64,000 nucleotides of DNA. It comes from Enterobacter sp. kpr-6. Lineage in GTDB: Bacteria > Pseudomonadota > Gammaproteobacteria > Enterobacterales > Enterobacteriaceae. Numbering within the stretch: the first letter of the stretch is position 1; each line of letters starts with the position of its first letter. This document shows, piece after piece, positions 1 to 8,290 of this stretch. The stretch is from contig NZ_FOYH01000002.1 in the NCBI RefSeq assembly GCF_900116015.1, positions 608,365-672,364 of the forward strand, written 5' to 3'. The notes below the pieces were generated by a model. It saw only the letters and a list, made by a program, of their open reading frames with translations. It was not told where the DNA came from and did not search any database. The position numbers and the translations under genes are program-made.

Positions 1-1
1 T

Positions 2-1198
2 CCGGCGAAAGAACCGACCAGCAAAATCATCCAGATGGCGCGCGATGTTTCCGCAAAAACCAGTGAGCCTGTGCTGCCGGTGATGGTGTCTTACACCTGT
101 AACCTGTCGTTAGGTGACGTTGAGCGCATCATCAAAGATCCGGTTCGCCACCACTATAGCTTCGCTAACTTCATTCAGTCGCTGAAAATGGCCCAGGCAA
201 TGCGCGATGATGCGCATCCGGTTCCGGCGGGCTATATCGTTAACCCGGATTACCTGGGTGAATGCCAGAAATATGGTTTCGCGCCTGAGCATGCTATTCC
301 GGTGCGCCAGCCGTTAAGCGAAGCGCTGGCACATCACGGCGTAAACGTCACCATTCCGGCAGCCATTACCGATACCCTGAAAGGCTACATTAAAGCGGTG
401 AACTGGCTGGTGCGCGTGGTTGCGCCTGACGTGGTGCTCGGCTGGCAGGTTAACCTGTGGGGCGTGGGCGGTTCGCAGTGGATTTACAGCGATTTCACCT
501 ATGACGACGTGTTCGATCCGGCTGACGGAAAGCATAAGAAAATGACGCTCGATCCGACGCTTGCGGGCAAGCTGACCGCAGAATATGCGCTGCTGGTAGG
601 GGTGTTCGACGAGATCCCTTACACCCGTGCGGATGGTTCTTCTGCGGTGGCGAAAGGCGCTGATTTTATGGCGGCTGACCGTTATGAAGCGGACGACTTT
701 ACTGCCCGCGCCTACAAAAACGGCTACTGCTACACGCCGTATGAGTGGGATCGCACCTTTGATTTCTGCGCCGCGCTGAGTCGCTATCTGCGCCAACCGG
801 TTCTGCCATGGCAGGTTCCGGCCAGCCGTCTGGCGACCAAAGATGAGCAGGTGGGTGAGCTGGAAGAACAGTTCTGGGGCACCGGCGGCAGCTATCTGAT
901 GGGTCACCCGGAAATCGGTCACTCTGTTGAGGCGATCAACGACCGTCTGCTGAACATCGAATTCCTGGATGTACACGCGAAAATGATGGGTCACACGCCG
1001 CGAGAGCTGTTTAATCGCCACGCGTGGGATATGAGCGAACCTAAGTACCGGGATTTCCCGTTACGCGGTATTTTCCATGTGCAGGTTGGCGGCGGTGCCA
1101 CCACCGGCGTGGTCAGCGCGGTAAACCGCAACAGCAGTAGCTGGATGCGCTCCCGTCTGAAAGCGTACCGTGATAATCCGGTGAAGTTTAAAGGCTAA
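2..1198 (+). CDS. C-terminal part of an unrecognised, possibly glycoside-hydrolase-like protein (cut by left edge)
   Basis: The reading frame is open from base 2, so the ATG at 35 is probably internal and the gene starts before the window. About 398 residues are visible. I do not recognise the family with certainty. The segment VVLGWQVNLWG, followed later by AADRYEADDF, a YTPYEWDRTFDFC stretch and EQFWGTGGSYLMGHP, looks like successive strands of an alpha/beta barrel carrying many Trp, Tyr and acidic residues, as in carbohydrate-active enzymes; this is inference from residue pattern only. No membrane segment is visible in this part. A strong terminator follows 7 bases after the stop, so it is the last gene of its unit and is convergent with pheP. 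Confidence 0.6.
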   Translation, partial: PAKEPTSKIIQMARDVSAKTSEPVLPVMVSYTCNLSLGDVERIIKDPVRHHYSFANFIQSLKMAQAMRDDAHPVPAGYIVNPDYLGECQKYGFAPEHAIPVRQPLSEALAHHGVNVTIPAAITDTLKGYIKAVNWLVRVVAPDVVLGWQVNLWGVGGSQWIYSDFTYDDVFDPADGKHKKMTLDPTLAGKLTAEYALLVGVFDEIPYTRADGSSAVAKGADFMAADRYEADDFTARAYKNGYCYTPYEWDRTFDFCAALSRYLRQPVLPWQVPASRLATKDEQVGELEEQFWGTGGSYLMGHPEIGHSVEAINDRLLNIEFLDVHAKMMGHTPRELFNRHAWDMSEPKYRDFPLRGIFHVQVGGGATTGVVSAVNRNSSSWMRSRLKAYRDNPVKFKG

Positions 1199-1204
1199 GA
1201 GTAA

Positions 1205-1228
1205 GGGGGCAGAAATGCCCCCTTTTTT
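1205..1228 (+). terminator. Rho-independent terminator
   Basis: Stem GGGGGCA / TGCCCCC with a GAAA loop followed by six T on the + strand. It ends the partial gene on its left and sits at the 3' end of the convergent pheP. Confidence 0.9.
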
Positions 1229-1232
1229 ATGG

Positions 1233-2624
1233 CTATCGTGCGCGGCGCAGCAGCTTAAAGGCACCAAAGAGCACGGCAATCCATACCGGCAGCAAAATGG
1301 CCGAGGTGCGCATTTCGTCCATCGTGCACATCAGGATCAGGATCATCAGCAAAAACGCGATGCACAGGTAGTTGCCCGCCGGATAAAGCAGCGCTTTAAA
1401 CTGCGTTTCACGCCCTTTACGGCGCATGGCGGCGCGGAATTTCAGGTGCGCGAGGCAAATCATGATCCAGTTCAGCAGCAGCGTGGCGACGACCAGCGCC
1501 ATCAGCAGGCCGAAGGCTTTTTGCGGCAGTAAATAGTTCACCAGAATCACCAGCGAAGTGATCCCCGCCGACAGAAACAGCGAATTGACCGGCACGCCGC
1601 GTTTGTTGACGCGGGTTAAAAACGCCGGGGCGTTGCCCTGCACCGAGAGGCCAAACAGCATCCGGCTGTTGGAATAGACGCCGCTGTTAAACACCGACAG
1701 CGAGGCCACCAGAATGATGAAATTCAGCGCCGAGGCGACGATGTTGCTGTCCATTTCATGAAAAATCATCACGAACGGGCTGCTGTTGGCTTTGATATCC
1801 ACCCACGGATAGAGCGCCAGCAATACCACCAGCGAACCGATATAAAACAGCAGGATACGGTAAACCACCTGATTCACCGCCTTTGGAATGGTGGTTTCCG
1901 GCGAGCTGGCTTCCGCCGCCGTGATGCCAATCAGTTCAAGACCGCCGAAGGAGAACATGATCACCGCCAGCGATAAAATCAGCCCGTGCCAGCCGGTGGC
2001 AAGAAAGCCGTCGTAGCGCCACAGGTTGTCGATGCTGGCGCGTTCACCGCCCGTTCCGGAGAACAGCAGCCACAGGCCGAAGCCGATCATCGCAATGATC
2101 GCCAGCACTTTGATCAGCGCAAACCAGAATTCCATCTCACCATACAGGCGCACGTTCACCAGATTGACCGCGTTGATGAGGATAAAGAAGGTAGCCGCCC
2201 ACACCCAGGTCGGGACGTCCGGCAGCCAGTACTGCATGTAAATGCCCGCGGCGGTGAGTTCCGCCATGCCGACCAGCACGAACATCACCCAGTAGTTCCA
2301 GCCCGAGAGAAAGCCCGCAAACGGACCCCAGTATTTGTAGGCGAAGTGGGAGAACGAACCGGAAACCGGCTCCTCGACGACCATTTCACCAAGCTGGCGC
2401 ATGATCAGAAAGGCAATGATCCCGGCAAGCGCGTAACCGAGCAGCACCGCAGGCCCGGCCATCTGGATCGCTGGCCCAATGCCGAGAAACAGCCCGGTGC
2501 CGATAGCGCCACCGAGGGCAATTAATTGAATATGACGGTTTTTTAGCCCGCGCTGTAATGCGGGTTCTGTACCCGACGAAGCATCTGTGGTTGACGTACC
2601 CGATGCGGTTGACGCGTTTTTCAC
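1233..2624 (-). CDS. pheP: Phenylalanine-specific permease PheP
   Basis: A 463-residue inner-membrane amino-acid:proton symporter of the AAT/APC family, importing phenylalanine. The N-terminal part has the family motif IALGGAIGTGLFLGIG in the first membrane helix, followed by the conserved PVSGSFSHFAYKYWGPFAGF region; about twelve hydrophobic segments follow. Large stretches, such as GYALAGIIAFLIMRQLGEMV and the VNQVVYRILLFYIGSLVV helix, match E. coli PheP from memory almost residue for residue. I chose the GTG at 2624 because it gives a VKNAST start equivalent to E. coli MKNAST and has a GGGGAAGG ribosome-binding site directly upstream; an ATG at 2660 would add 12 residues unlike the family. 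AroP is the closest alternative, but the sequence fits PheP better. Confidence 0.93.
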   Translation of the reverse strand: MKNASTASGTSTTDASSGTEPALQRGLKNRHIQLIALGGAIGTGLFLGIGPAIQMAGPAVLLGYALAGIIAFLIMRQLGEMVVEEPVSGSFSHFAYKYWGPFAGFLSGWNYWVMFVLVGMAELTAAGIYMQYWLPDVPTWVWAATFFILINAVNLVNVRLYGEMEFWFALIKVLAIIAMIGFGLWLLFSGTGGERASIDNLWRYDGFLATGWHGLILSLAVIMFSFGGLELIGITAAEASSPETTIPKAVNQVVYRILLFYIGSLVVLLALYPWVDIKANSSPFVMIFHEMDSNIVASALNFIILVASLSVFNSGVYSNSRMLFGLSVQGNAPAFLTRVNKRGVPVNSLFLSAGITSLVILVNYLLPQKAFGLLMALVVATLLLNWIMICLAHLKFRAAMRRKGRETQFKALLYPAGNYLCIAFLLMILILMCTMDEMRTSAILLPVWIAVLFGAFKLLRRAR

Positions 2625-2698
2625 GCCCTTCCCCTGTCTCGTTTTAATTTGAAGGGGCACCTTTTAACATTTAGCGAAGTTACGAGGCAAGTCATTCC

Positions 2699-2730
2699 CC
2701 GTTTCAGAAGCGTTCCCGCTCCTGAAACGG
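2699..2730. other. Stem-loop between pheP and the receptor gene
   Basis: CCGTTTCAG and CTGAAACGG form a perfect 9-bp stem with a partly paired interior. It lies 13 bp beyond the stop of the receptor gene. There is no T-run on either side, so it may protect the 3' end of the receptor mRNA rather than act as a classical terminator. Confidence 0.5.
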
Positions 2731-2742
2731 AGGGCGTCAGGA

Positions 2743-4935
2743 TTAGAAATCGTAACTCATCGAGACTTTCAGGGTGCGCGGCTCACCGACAAACACATAG
2801 GTGCCGAGATCTTCCACGCCGGACCAGTATTTCTCGTCGGTAACGTTATCCACGCCGACGCGCCAGACCATCTCGTTTTGTGCCTGGTTCAGACGCATAC
2901 GGTAGCGCATCCCCAGATCCAGCGTGGTATAGCTGTCGAGCTTTTTGGTGTTGGCGGCGTTGGCGTACTGGGAACCGGTATGATTCACCCGCGCGGTCGC
3001 CGTCAGGCCATCCACCGGTTTGATGTCATATTCCGCGCCCAGCGCCATGTAGAATTTCGACACGCCGATGGCGTCATTGCCGTCGTTGATGCCGTCTTTC
3101 GTTTTAGTCATCTCCGGATCAAGCCAGGTGGTGCTGCCGTTCAGACGCAGGCCGAGCACTGGCTCGCCAAACACGTTCAGCTCCACGCCGCGGTTACGCT
3201 GTTCGCCGTCCAGACCGTAACGTTTGGTGGTGGCATCCATAAACGCCGACGGCTTTTTGATTTCAAACAGGGCCAGGGTACCTCCGACGCGACCGTAATC
3301 CACCTTCACGCCCACTTCGTTTTGCTTCGAGTGCATGATGCCGACAGATTCAAAGGCGTTCGCCGCATCTTTCGGCGCGTTGCTGCCCGGCTGCAGGGCT
3401 TCGGTATGGTTCGCGTACAGCGATACCGACTCCCAGGGCTTGTAAACGATGCCGTAGGTCGGCATCCAGCGGCTTTCGGTGTAGCGGGCGGTGACGGTTT
3501 CCGCACCCGTGGCGTTGCTGTAGTTACGCACCACCACTTTCTGGTGACGGGCGGCGACGGTGAACAGCACGGAATCGTCGAGCACGCCGAGCGTGTCGCT
3601 CAACAGCCAGCCCTGCGTGCGGTTGCGGGCGGTGGTCAGCGGATCGAAATAGTTACCGCCGACGGTGTTGTAATCCGGGCGATCGAGAGTGGGAGTGTCA
3701 TAAATGTTGGACAGTGGCCGGTTGGCTTCCGCCGTGGATCGCCAGGCGGTTTTGTCTTTTTTGGTGACGGCGGAGTAACCGACGTTCACCTTGTGCGAAA
3801 CCACGCCGGTGTCGAAATTGCCGCGCACGCCCGCCATGCCGCTGAAGGCATCAATAATGCGGTTGGTATCGAGGCGTCCCATCCAGGCGTCACCGTCTTT
3901 GTTGATCATGTCCGCTGTGGTGTACAGCCCGACTTCATGGCTGTGCTGCGCGCCAAAAGCGGTGTACGCCGTCCACGCGTCGGTGATATCGACTTCCGCG
4001 CGCGCCATACCGAATTCGTTTTCGATATCGCTGTAGCCCCACTGCTGGCTGTAGTTGTGGCTGGCATCCGGCAGATCGGGAATGAAATCCACTTTGCTGA
4101 TTTTGATGCCCATGTTGCCGCCGTGGAAGGTTTTCTTCTGGTAGCCGACATCGAGCGAGGTGCGCACGCGTTCGCCACGATAATCCAGTCCGACCGACGC
4201 CACCGTAGTGCGACGATGATCGTCGTCCACCGCCGCGTCGCCTTCGCGGTGCAGCAGGTTCACGCGCGTGCCAAACTGGTTGTCATCGCCAAAACGACGG
4301 CCCAGATCCAGCGATCCGCCAATCTGCGACTGGCTGGAATAATCCACGCCGACGCGGGTTAACGGAGTGTCTTCGGCGTGTTTTGGTTCAAGGTTGATCA
4401 TGCCGCCGACGCCGCTGCCCGCCGCGCCGTTGAGCAGACCGTTCGCCCCTTTAAAGACTTCAACACGCTCCAGCATCTGCGTGTCCACCACCTGACGCGG
4501 CACGATGCCCGGCAGACCGCCCATCGTCATGTCGTCGCCGTCGAGCTTAAAGCCGCGAATGCGATAGGTTTCAGCGAAGTTGCCGAAGCCCTGGACAGCC
4601 TGCACGCCCGCGTCGTTGCTGACCACGTCGGCGAGGGTTTTCGCCTGCTGATCCTGCACCGATTTCGCGGTGTAGCCGATGACGTTAAACGGCACGTCCA
4701 TCGCCTTTTGTTCGCCGAGCATGCCAAGACGCCCGCCGTGGGCCACCTGGCCGTCGAGATACGCCGGTACCAGCGCGTCGCCACCGGGGGTAAACCCGCT
4801 GTCCGTCGCCTGAACCACGATGGTGTCTTCCGAAGTTTGTTGAGTCTGGCTTTCGGCGGATGCGCTGTGTGCGACGGTACCGATGGCCAGCGCAAGCAGA
4901 GTCTTACGCCACGGTGTAGAACTGTTCATGATCAT
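2743..4935 (-). CDS. TonB-dependent siderophore receptor
   Basis: A 730-residue outer-membrane receptor for ferric siderophore uptake, energised by TonB-ExbBD. A signal peptide (residues about 1-28, ending SASA) is followed by a TonB-box-like DTIVVQA, a plug domain (about 75-185, with ADVVSNDAGVQ, YRIRGFKLDGDDMTMGGLPG and VEVFKGANGLLNG) and a large beta-barrel ending in the typical C-terminal Phe (SMSYDF). The plug and length resemble hydroxamate-type receptors of the FhuA/FcuA/FoxA group; the ligand cannot be told from sequence. It lies 48 bp downstream of the YncE-like gene, and a Fur box precedes that gene, so iron repression is likely. A hairpin terminator separates the two. ATGs at 4935 and 4929 are both possible; neither has a strong ribosome-binding site. 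Confidence 0.92.
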   Translation of the reverse strand: MIMNSSTPWRKTLLALAIGTVAHSASAESQTQQTSEDTIVVQATDSGFTPGGDALVPAYLDGQVAHGGRLGMLGEQKAMDVPFNVIGYTAKSVQDQQAKTLADVVSNDAGVQAVQGFGNFAETYRIRGFKLDGDDMTMGGLPGIVPRQVVDTQMLERVEVFKGANGLLNGAAGSGVGGMINLEPKHAEDTPLTRVGVDYSSQSQIGGSLDLGRRFGDDNQFGTRVNLLHREGDAAVDDDHRRTTVASVGLDYRGERVRTSLDVGYQKKTFHGGNMGIKISKVDFIPDLPDASHNYSQQWGYSDIENEFGMARAEVDITDAWTAYTAFGAQHSHEVGLYTTADMINKDGDAWMGRLDTNRIIDAFSGMAGVRGNFDTGVVSHKVNVGYSAVTKKDKTAWRSTAEANRPLSNIYDTPTLDRPDYNTVGGNYFDPLTTARNRTQGWLLSDTLGVLDDSVLFTVAARHQKVVVRNYSNATGAETVTARYTESRWMPTYGIVYKPWESVSLYANHTEALQPGSNAPKDAANAFESVGIMHSKQNEVGVKVDYGRVGGTLALFEIKKPSAFMDATTKRYGLDGEQRNRGVELNVFGEPVLGLRLNGSTTWLDPEMTKTKDGINDGNDAIGVSKFYMALGAEYDIKPVDGLTATARVNHTGSQYANAANTKKLDSYTTLDLGMRYRMRLNQAQNEMVWRVGVDNVTDEKYWSGVEDLGTYVFVGEPRTLKVSMSYDF

Positions 4936-4950
4936 CTTTATGGGAAGTGA

Positions 4951-4976
4951 GAAAAGAAAAGGCCCGTTGCCGGGCC
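4951..4976 (-). terminator. Rho-independent terminator or attenuator between the lipoprotein and receptor genes
   Basis: Read on the - strand, GGCCCG-GCAA-CGGGCC is followed by TTTTCTTTT. It falls in the 48-bp gap between the YncE-like gene and the receptor gene that follows it in the same direction. The receptor therefore depends on read-through or on a promoter inside the upstream gene. Confidence 0.8.
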
Positions 4977-4983
4977 CGTGTCA

Positions 4984-6072
4984 TTATTTATCCAGTGCGA
5001 TACGGACAACGCTGTCCGGACCGTTAGTGGAATGGTCTTTGTTAAACGCTTGTTTAACAGTGACATACAGGGTCTGGCCGTCAGCCGACAGCAGCAGGCT
5101 GTTCGGATTTGGCGGCAGATCCCAGGATTTTTTCACCGCATAGCTGGTGGCATCGAGGCTCAGCAATTTGCCGGACTCGCGCTGGGAGATGTAGATCTCG
5201 TTGCGTTTGGCGTTGAATTTCACCGACAGGGAATCGCCCACATCGAGCTGTTTAATTACCTTGCCGCTATGAATATCGAGCACCAGCGTGGTTTTCGCTT
5301 TGGAGTTGTCGGTGACGAACAGACGCCCGGTGGCGCTGTCTTCGGCGATATTCAGCAGCAACGCTTCTTTCTCGCCGAGCGGCTTCCAGCGTTTTTCGAT
5401 TTTGTTGTTACGCGGGTTGATCACCAGGATTTCACCGCCGCCGTTCGCGGCATAGATGCGCTGAGTCTGCTCAGAATAATGCAGGCCGGTCATCCATTTG
5501 CCGGTGTTTTTGATGCGGGTTTTGAGTTTCATGGTTTTCGCATCAACCACCCAAATCAGCGCCGGATCGGCAACCGCGCCGATGTATAACAAACCGTTGT
5601 GCAGCAGTACCTGGCGCGCGCCATACGGGAAGCCTTCCGGGTTACGCTCCGGGAACAGCGCACGGGCGATCACTTTGCCATCAGCGGTATTCACCGAACT
5701 GATCCCCGCATCCAGCGAGTTGGTGGCGTACAGCGTCTGGCCGTCGGCGGAGATATCCACGCCGAAGTTTTTCAGATCGGTATGGGTCGCACCAATCGTT
5801 TTCAGTGTTTTAGCATCCAGCTTGTAAATCATTCCGCCCTGCACATCTTTGAACCCTTCGGCACTCGCCACGTACAGCGCGTCCCCTTTCGGGCTTAACG
5901 CCAGCTCGTAAATGCCTTCTGCCAGTTCACGTTTCACCACGCTGTTGTCCTGCGTTTGCGCGCTTTTTGCTTCAGGTGCGGCAGCGGTTTGCGCTTTCGT
6001 TGTAGTTTGAGCGCTGCAACCGCTCAGTGCGACGGCGACCAGCAGGGCCAGTGCAGACGTTTTCATAGTCAT
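4984..6072 (-). CDS. YncE-like beta-propeller lipoprotein
   Basis: A 362-residue protein with a lipoprotein signal peptide: a hydrophobic stretch followed by the lipobox LSGC (Cys at about residue 19). The mature part has seven or so repeats of the type ISADGQTLYATNS / LSADGQTLYVTVK, the YVTN/YncE beta-propeller pattern, and aligns with E. coli YncE from about residue 45 to the end, with its VVDAKTMKLKT...NTGKWMTGL region and C-terminal VVRIALDK. E. coli YncE is soluble and iron-repressed and its gene lies next to the receptor gene yncD; here the partner is a different receptor and the protein is lipid-anchored. AAAGGA is placed 8 bases before the ATG at 6072. An accessory role in siderophore uptake is an inference from the pairing. 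Confidence 0.85.
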   Translation of the reverse strand: MTMKTSALALLVAVALSGCSAQTTTKAQTAAAPEAKSAQTQDNSVVKRELAEGIYELALSPKGDALYVASAEGFKDVQGGMIYKLDAKTLKTIGATHTDLKNFGVDISADGQTLYATNSLDAGISSVNTADGKVIARALFPERNPEGFPYGARQVLLHNGLLYIGAVADPALIWVVDAKTMKLKTRIKNTGKWMTGLHYSEQTQRIYAANGGGEILVINPRNNKIEKRWKPLGEKEALLLNIAEDSATGRLFVTDNSKAKTTLVLDIHSGKVIKQLDVGDSLSVKFNAKRNEIYISQRESGKLLSLDATSYAVKKSWDLPPNPNSLLLSADGQTLYVTVKQAFNKDHSTNGPDSVVRIALDK

Positions 6073-6122
6073 GTGGAAAATCCTTTACCGTTCAGGGCGA
6101 ATAGCGAGATAACACTAAAGAG

Positions 6123-6141
6123 AATGAGAACTATACGCATT
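6123..6141 (-). promoter_or_regulatory. Fur box upstream of the YncE-like/receptor genes
   Basis: AATGAGAACTATACGCATT matches 16 of 19 positions of the common Fur-box form AATGAGAATTATTCTCATT. It lies 51-69 bp upstream of the lipoprotein start codon, a position expected for a promoter operator. Repression in iron-replete cells is inferred. Confidence 0.8.
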
Positions 6142-6200
6142 ATGCTTATGCGATCAAGGAGAATTCATCCGCGGGCAAAGCAGCCACAAAAAAGAAGGGG

Positions 6201-6233
6201 TTGATCGTTAAGGTGATAAAGATTATCTTTCTC
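6201..6233 (+). promoter_or_regulatory. Fur-controlled promoter of the RyhB-like sRNA
   Basis: TTGATC (6201-6206) and TATCTT (6224-6229) are separated by 17 bp and form a sigma-70 promoter. The -10 region lies inside GATAAAGATTATCTTTCTC (6215-6233), which matches 15 of 19 bases of the Fur consensus GATAATGATAATCATTATC. Fur bound here would cover the -10 element. The predicted start of transcription is about 6236. Confidence 0.85.
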
Positions 6234-6235
6234 AT

Positions 6236-6330
6236 TACTGAATAGTTGAGCAAAACACTCAGGTATTCAGTACGACATTGCTCACATTGCTTCCAGTATT
6301 ATCTTGCCCGCCCCGTGCGGGCTTTTTTTT
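6236..6330 (+). ncRNA. ryhB: RyhB-family iron-responsive small RNA
   Basis: The stretch 6272-6301, including CATTGCTCACATTGCTTCC, is the conserved single-stranded target-pairing core of RyhB as I remember it from E. coli. It is preceded by a 5' stem-loop (TGAATA...TATTCA with TTGAG/CTCA inside, 6239-6269) and followed by a terminator stem GCCCGC-CCCGT-GCGGGC and eight T (6306-6330). This is the expected RyhB layout: 5' hairpin, core, Hfq-binding terminator. The Fur-covered promoter fits RyhB, which represses mRNAs of iron-using proteins when iron is scarce. Enterobacteria often have two or three copies; the neighbourhood is not that of E. coli ryhB, so this may be a paralog such as RyhB-2. 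Exact ends are estimates. Confidence 0.92.
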
Positions 6331-6491
6331 GCCTGATTTTCTCCACTTCAGGCGATGCGTTTATCGCTACAGTTTGCTTTTAGTCTCGATAAAATGTCGT
6401 AGTGCTTTGCGGCAAGCCATTGAAATAAAAGCGTCATAATCCGCTTTTAGTATTAGGATAAATCTTACCTTCAGCGAAGCGCGCCAGCTTT

Positions 6492-7700
6492 ATGGATATA
6501 CCTCTTTCTTCCCGACAGCTCAACGCGGGTATGCTGCGCATCGATGTGCCGCATGTGACGCCTGACTCGACCAACCTGCATGTGATGTCGCTTTTTAATG
6601 AACACAAAGCGTTAATCGGCCTGCCGGTGCTGGAAAACCAGCGCCCGATTGGCATGATCAACCGGCATATTTTTCTCTCGCAGATGAGCCGCCCTTTCTT
6701 TCACGAACTCTACGATCAAAAAAGCTGCATCGCGTTTATGGATAAGACGCCGCTGATTATCGAGGCCAGTTCCGGGCTGGAATATCTCGCAGGCCAGGTG
6801 GTGGAAACGGGCGATAAAGCGGTGACGGAAGGCTTTATCCTGACCGCAGAGGGGCAGTATATCGGCATGGGACTGGGCATTGATCTGATCAAAACCGTCT
6901 CCGATTTACAGGCCAAACAGCATCTGCAAATTATGCAAAGCATTGAGTATGCGCGCGTGATCCAGGAATCCATGCTTAACCGTTCGCGTCAGAGCATTGA
7001 GGAAAACCTTAATGACTGGTGCCTGTTCTGGCAGCCCCGCGACTGCGTAGGCGGGGATATTTATGCCTTCCAGCGTGATGAAAACGGCTGGCTGGTGGTG
7101 ATCGCCGACTGCACCGGGCACGGCGTTCCCGGCGCGTTTATGACCTTTATTTTTGCTTCCGCGCTGGAAAAAGCGCTGACGCAGTCCCAGGCCTGCGAGC
7201 CGGAGCACCTGCTCAGTATTATCAATCGCTATATCAAACAGACGTTAAGCCAGCTTCATCCGACGGCGGATCTCGGCCAGTCCAACGACGGCTGCGATGC
7301 GATTGCGCTGTATGTCGATGAAAAAAATGAACGCATGATCTGGGCGAATGCGCAGATGCACGCCTTCCGGCTTGGCGCGGACGCCGACGCGGTAGAAGTG
7401 CTGGAAGGCGACCGGAAAGGCCTCGGCTATACCGATACGCCGTCAGATTTCCGCTGGCATCGCCATGAACGCCCGCTTAAGCGCGGCGATGAAGTGATGA
7501 TCGTTACCGATGGCGTCACCGATCAGATTGGCGGCGAGCGCGGCATTATGTTTGGCAAAAAACGCATTCAGTCCCTGCTCCTGCAACACCGTCATCTGCC
7601 GGTGGCAGAGCTTTCGCGCGCGCTGGAATCGTCGCTGCGTGAATGGCAGGGCAAAGAGCCGTCGCGTGATGACATTACCTGGTTTGGATTTCGCGGATGA
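6492..7700 (+). CDS. SiaA-like PP2C/SpoIIE-type protein phosphatase with N-terminal CBS-like region
   Basis: A 402-residue soluble protein. Residues about 15-135 look like a CBS-domain pair (GLPVLENQRPIGMINRHIF, then FILTAEGQYIGMGLGIDLI). A helical linker follows, and a SpoIIE/PP2C phosphatase domain spans about 175-400, with metal-binding acids in VGGDIY (Asp189) and DCTGHGVPGA (Asp206) and VTDGVTDQ near the end. In Pseudomonas the phosphatase SiaA dephosphorylates SiaC, which then activates the diguanylate cyclase SiaD. Pseudomonas SiaA is a membrane sensor; this one has no membrane segment, so the signal is probably a cytoplasmic ligand of the CBS region. It is the first gene of a four-gene operon with overlapping ends. 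No good ribosome-binding site is visible before the ATG. Confidence 0.85.
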   Translation: MDIPLSSRQLNAGMLRIDVPHVTPDSTNLHVMSLFNEHKALIGLPVLENQRPIGMINRHIFLSQMSRPFFHELYDQKSCIAFMDKTPLIIEASSGLEYLAGQVVETGDKAVTEGFILTAEGQYIGMGLGIDLIKTVSDLQAKQHLQIMQSIEYARVIQESMLNRSRQSIEENLNDWCLFWQPRDCVGGDIYAFQRDENGWLVVIADCTGHGVPGAFMTFIFASALEKALTQSQACEPEHLLSIINRYIKQTLSQLHPTADLGQSNDGCDAIALYVDEKNERMIWANAQMHAFRLGADADAVEVLEGDRKGLGYTDTPSDFRWHRHERPLKRGDEVMIVTDGVTDQIGGERGIMFGKKRIQSLLLQHRHLPVAELSRALESSLREWQGKEPSRDDITWFGFRG

Positions 7701-8290
7701 AACAGCACATGAAAATGAGCGACCTTCAGGTCAAAGAGGCCGTCCTGCTGCCTTTGATTACCCTTCAGCGGCAGAGCGCCGTCGAACTGTTTTACACCGG
7801 CTATTTTTCGCAACAGCACATCGTAACGATGGGCGATGTCGTGCGCGCGTGGCTGGATAAAAACGAATCATCGCTGGCGTTACGCCGCCGGTTATTTTCG
7901 GTGTTTATCGAGATGGGCCAGAACATCGTGCGCTACTCCTGCGATGAGCGCTATCTCGGCACGGGAAAAGAGGAGCTGCGTTTTGGCTCGCTGTGCTTTC
8001 ATACCGCCCCCGGCAATTACTACCTTGAAACTGCCAATCTGGTCGGCCATGAGGAATCGTCTCTGCTGCAAAATAATCTCGACGTGTTACGCACCATGAG
8101 CCAGGCGGAAATCAAACAGGCCTGGAAACAGGGGCTGCGCAGCGAAGCGCCGGCCACCAGCAAAGGTGCAAATATCGGCTTACTGACCATGGCGCGAGAA
8201 ACCAGCGAACCGCTGGAGTATCGCATTCATCCACTGGCGGCCAGTTCGCTGTCCGCTTTCCACCTTAAGGCCACGTTCGCCCATGACTGA
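7697..8290 (+). CDS. SiaB-like protein kinase
   Basis: A 197-residue protein of the SiaB (DUF6272) family. The N-box-like EMGQNIVRYS (about residue 75) and the glycine-rich segment SKGANIGLLTMARE (about 155-167) are those of a GHKL-type ATP-binding domain, which in Pseudomonas SiaB phosphorylates SiaC and so opposes SiaA. Its start codon overlaps the stop of the phosphatase gene by 4 bp (ATGA), and its end overlaps the SiaC-like gene by 8 bp, so the products are probably translated in fixed ratio. An in-frame ATG at 7709 is an alternative start. Confidence 0.82.
   Translation: MKQHMKMSDLQVKEAVLLPLITLQRQSAVELFYTGYFSQQHIVTMGDVVRAWLDKNESSLALRRRLFSVFIEMGQNIVRYSCDERYLGTGKEELRFGSLCFHTAPGNYYLETANLVGHEESSLLQNNLDVLRTMSQAEIKQAWKQGLRSEAPATSKGANIGLLTMARETSEPLEYRIHPLAASSLSAFHLKATFAHD

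Noticed and set aside
2878-4362. 494-residue open frame on the + strand, antisense to the receptor gene
   Set aside because: It mirrors the codon structure of the receptor gene, is rich in His/Val/Arg without domain pattern, and the opposite strand encodes a full TonB receptor.
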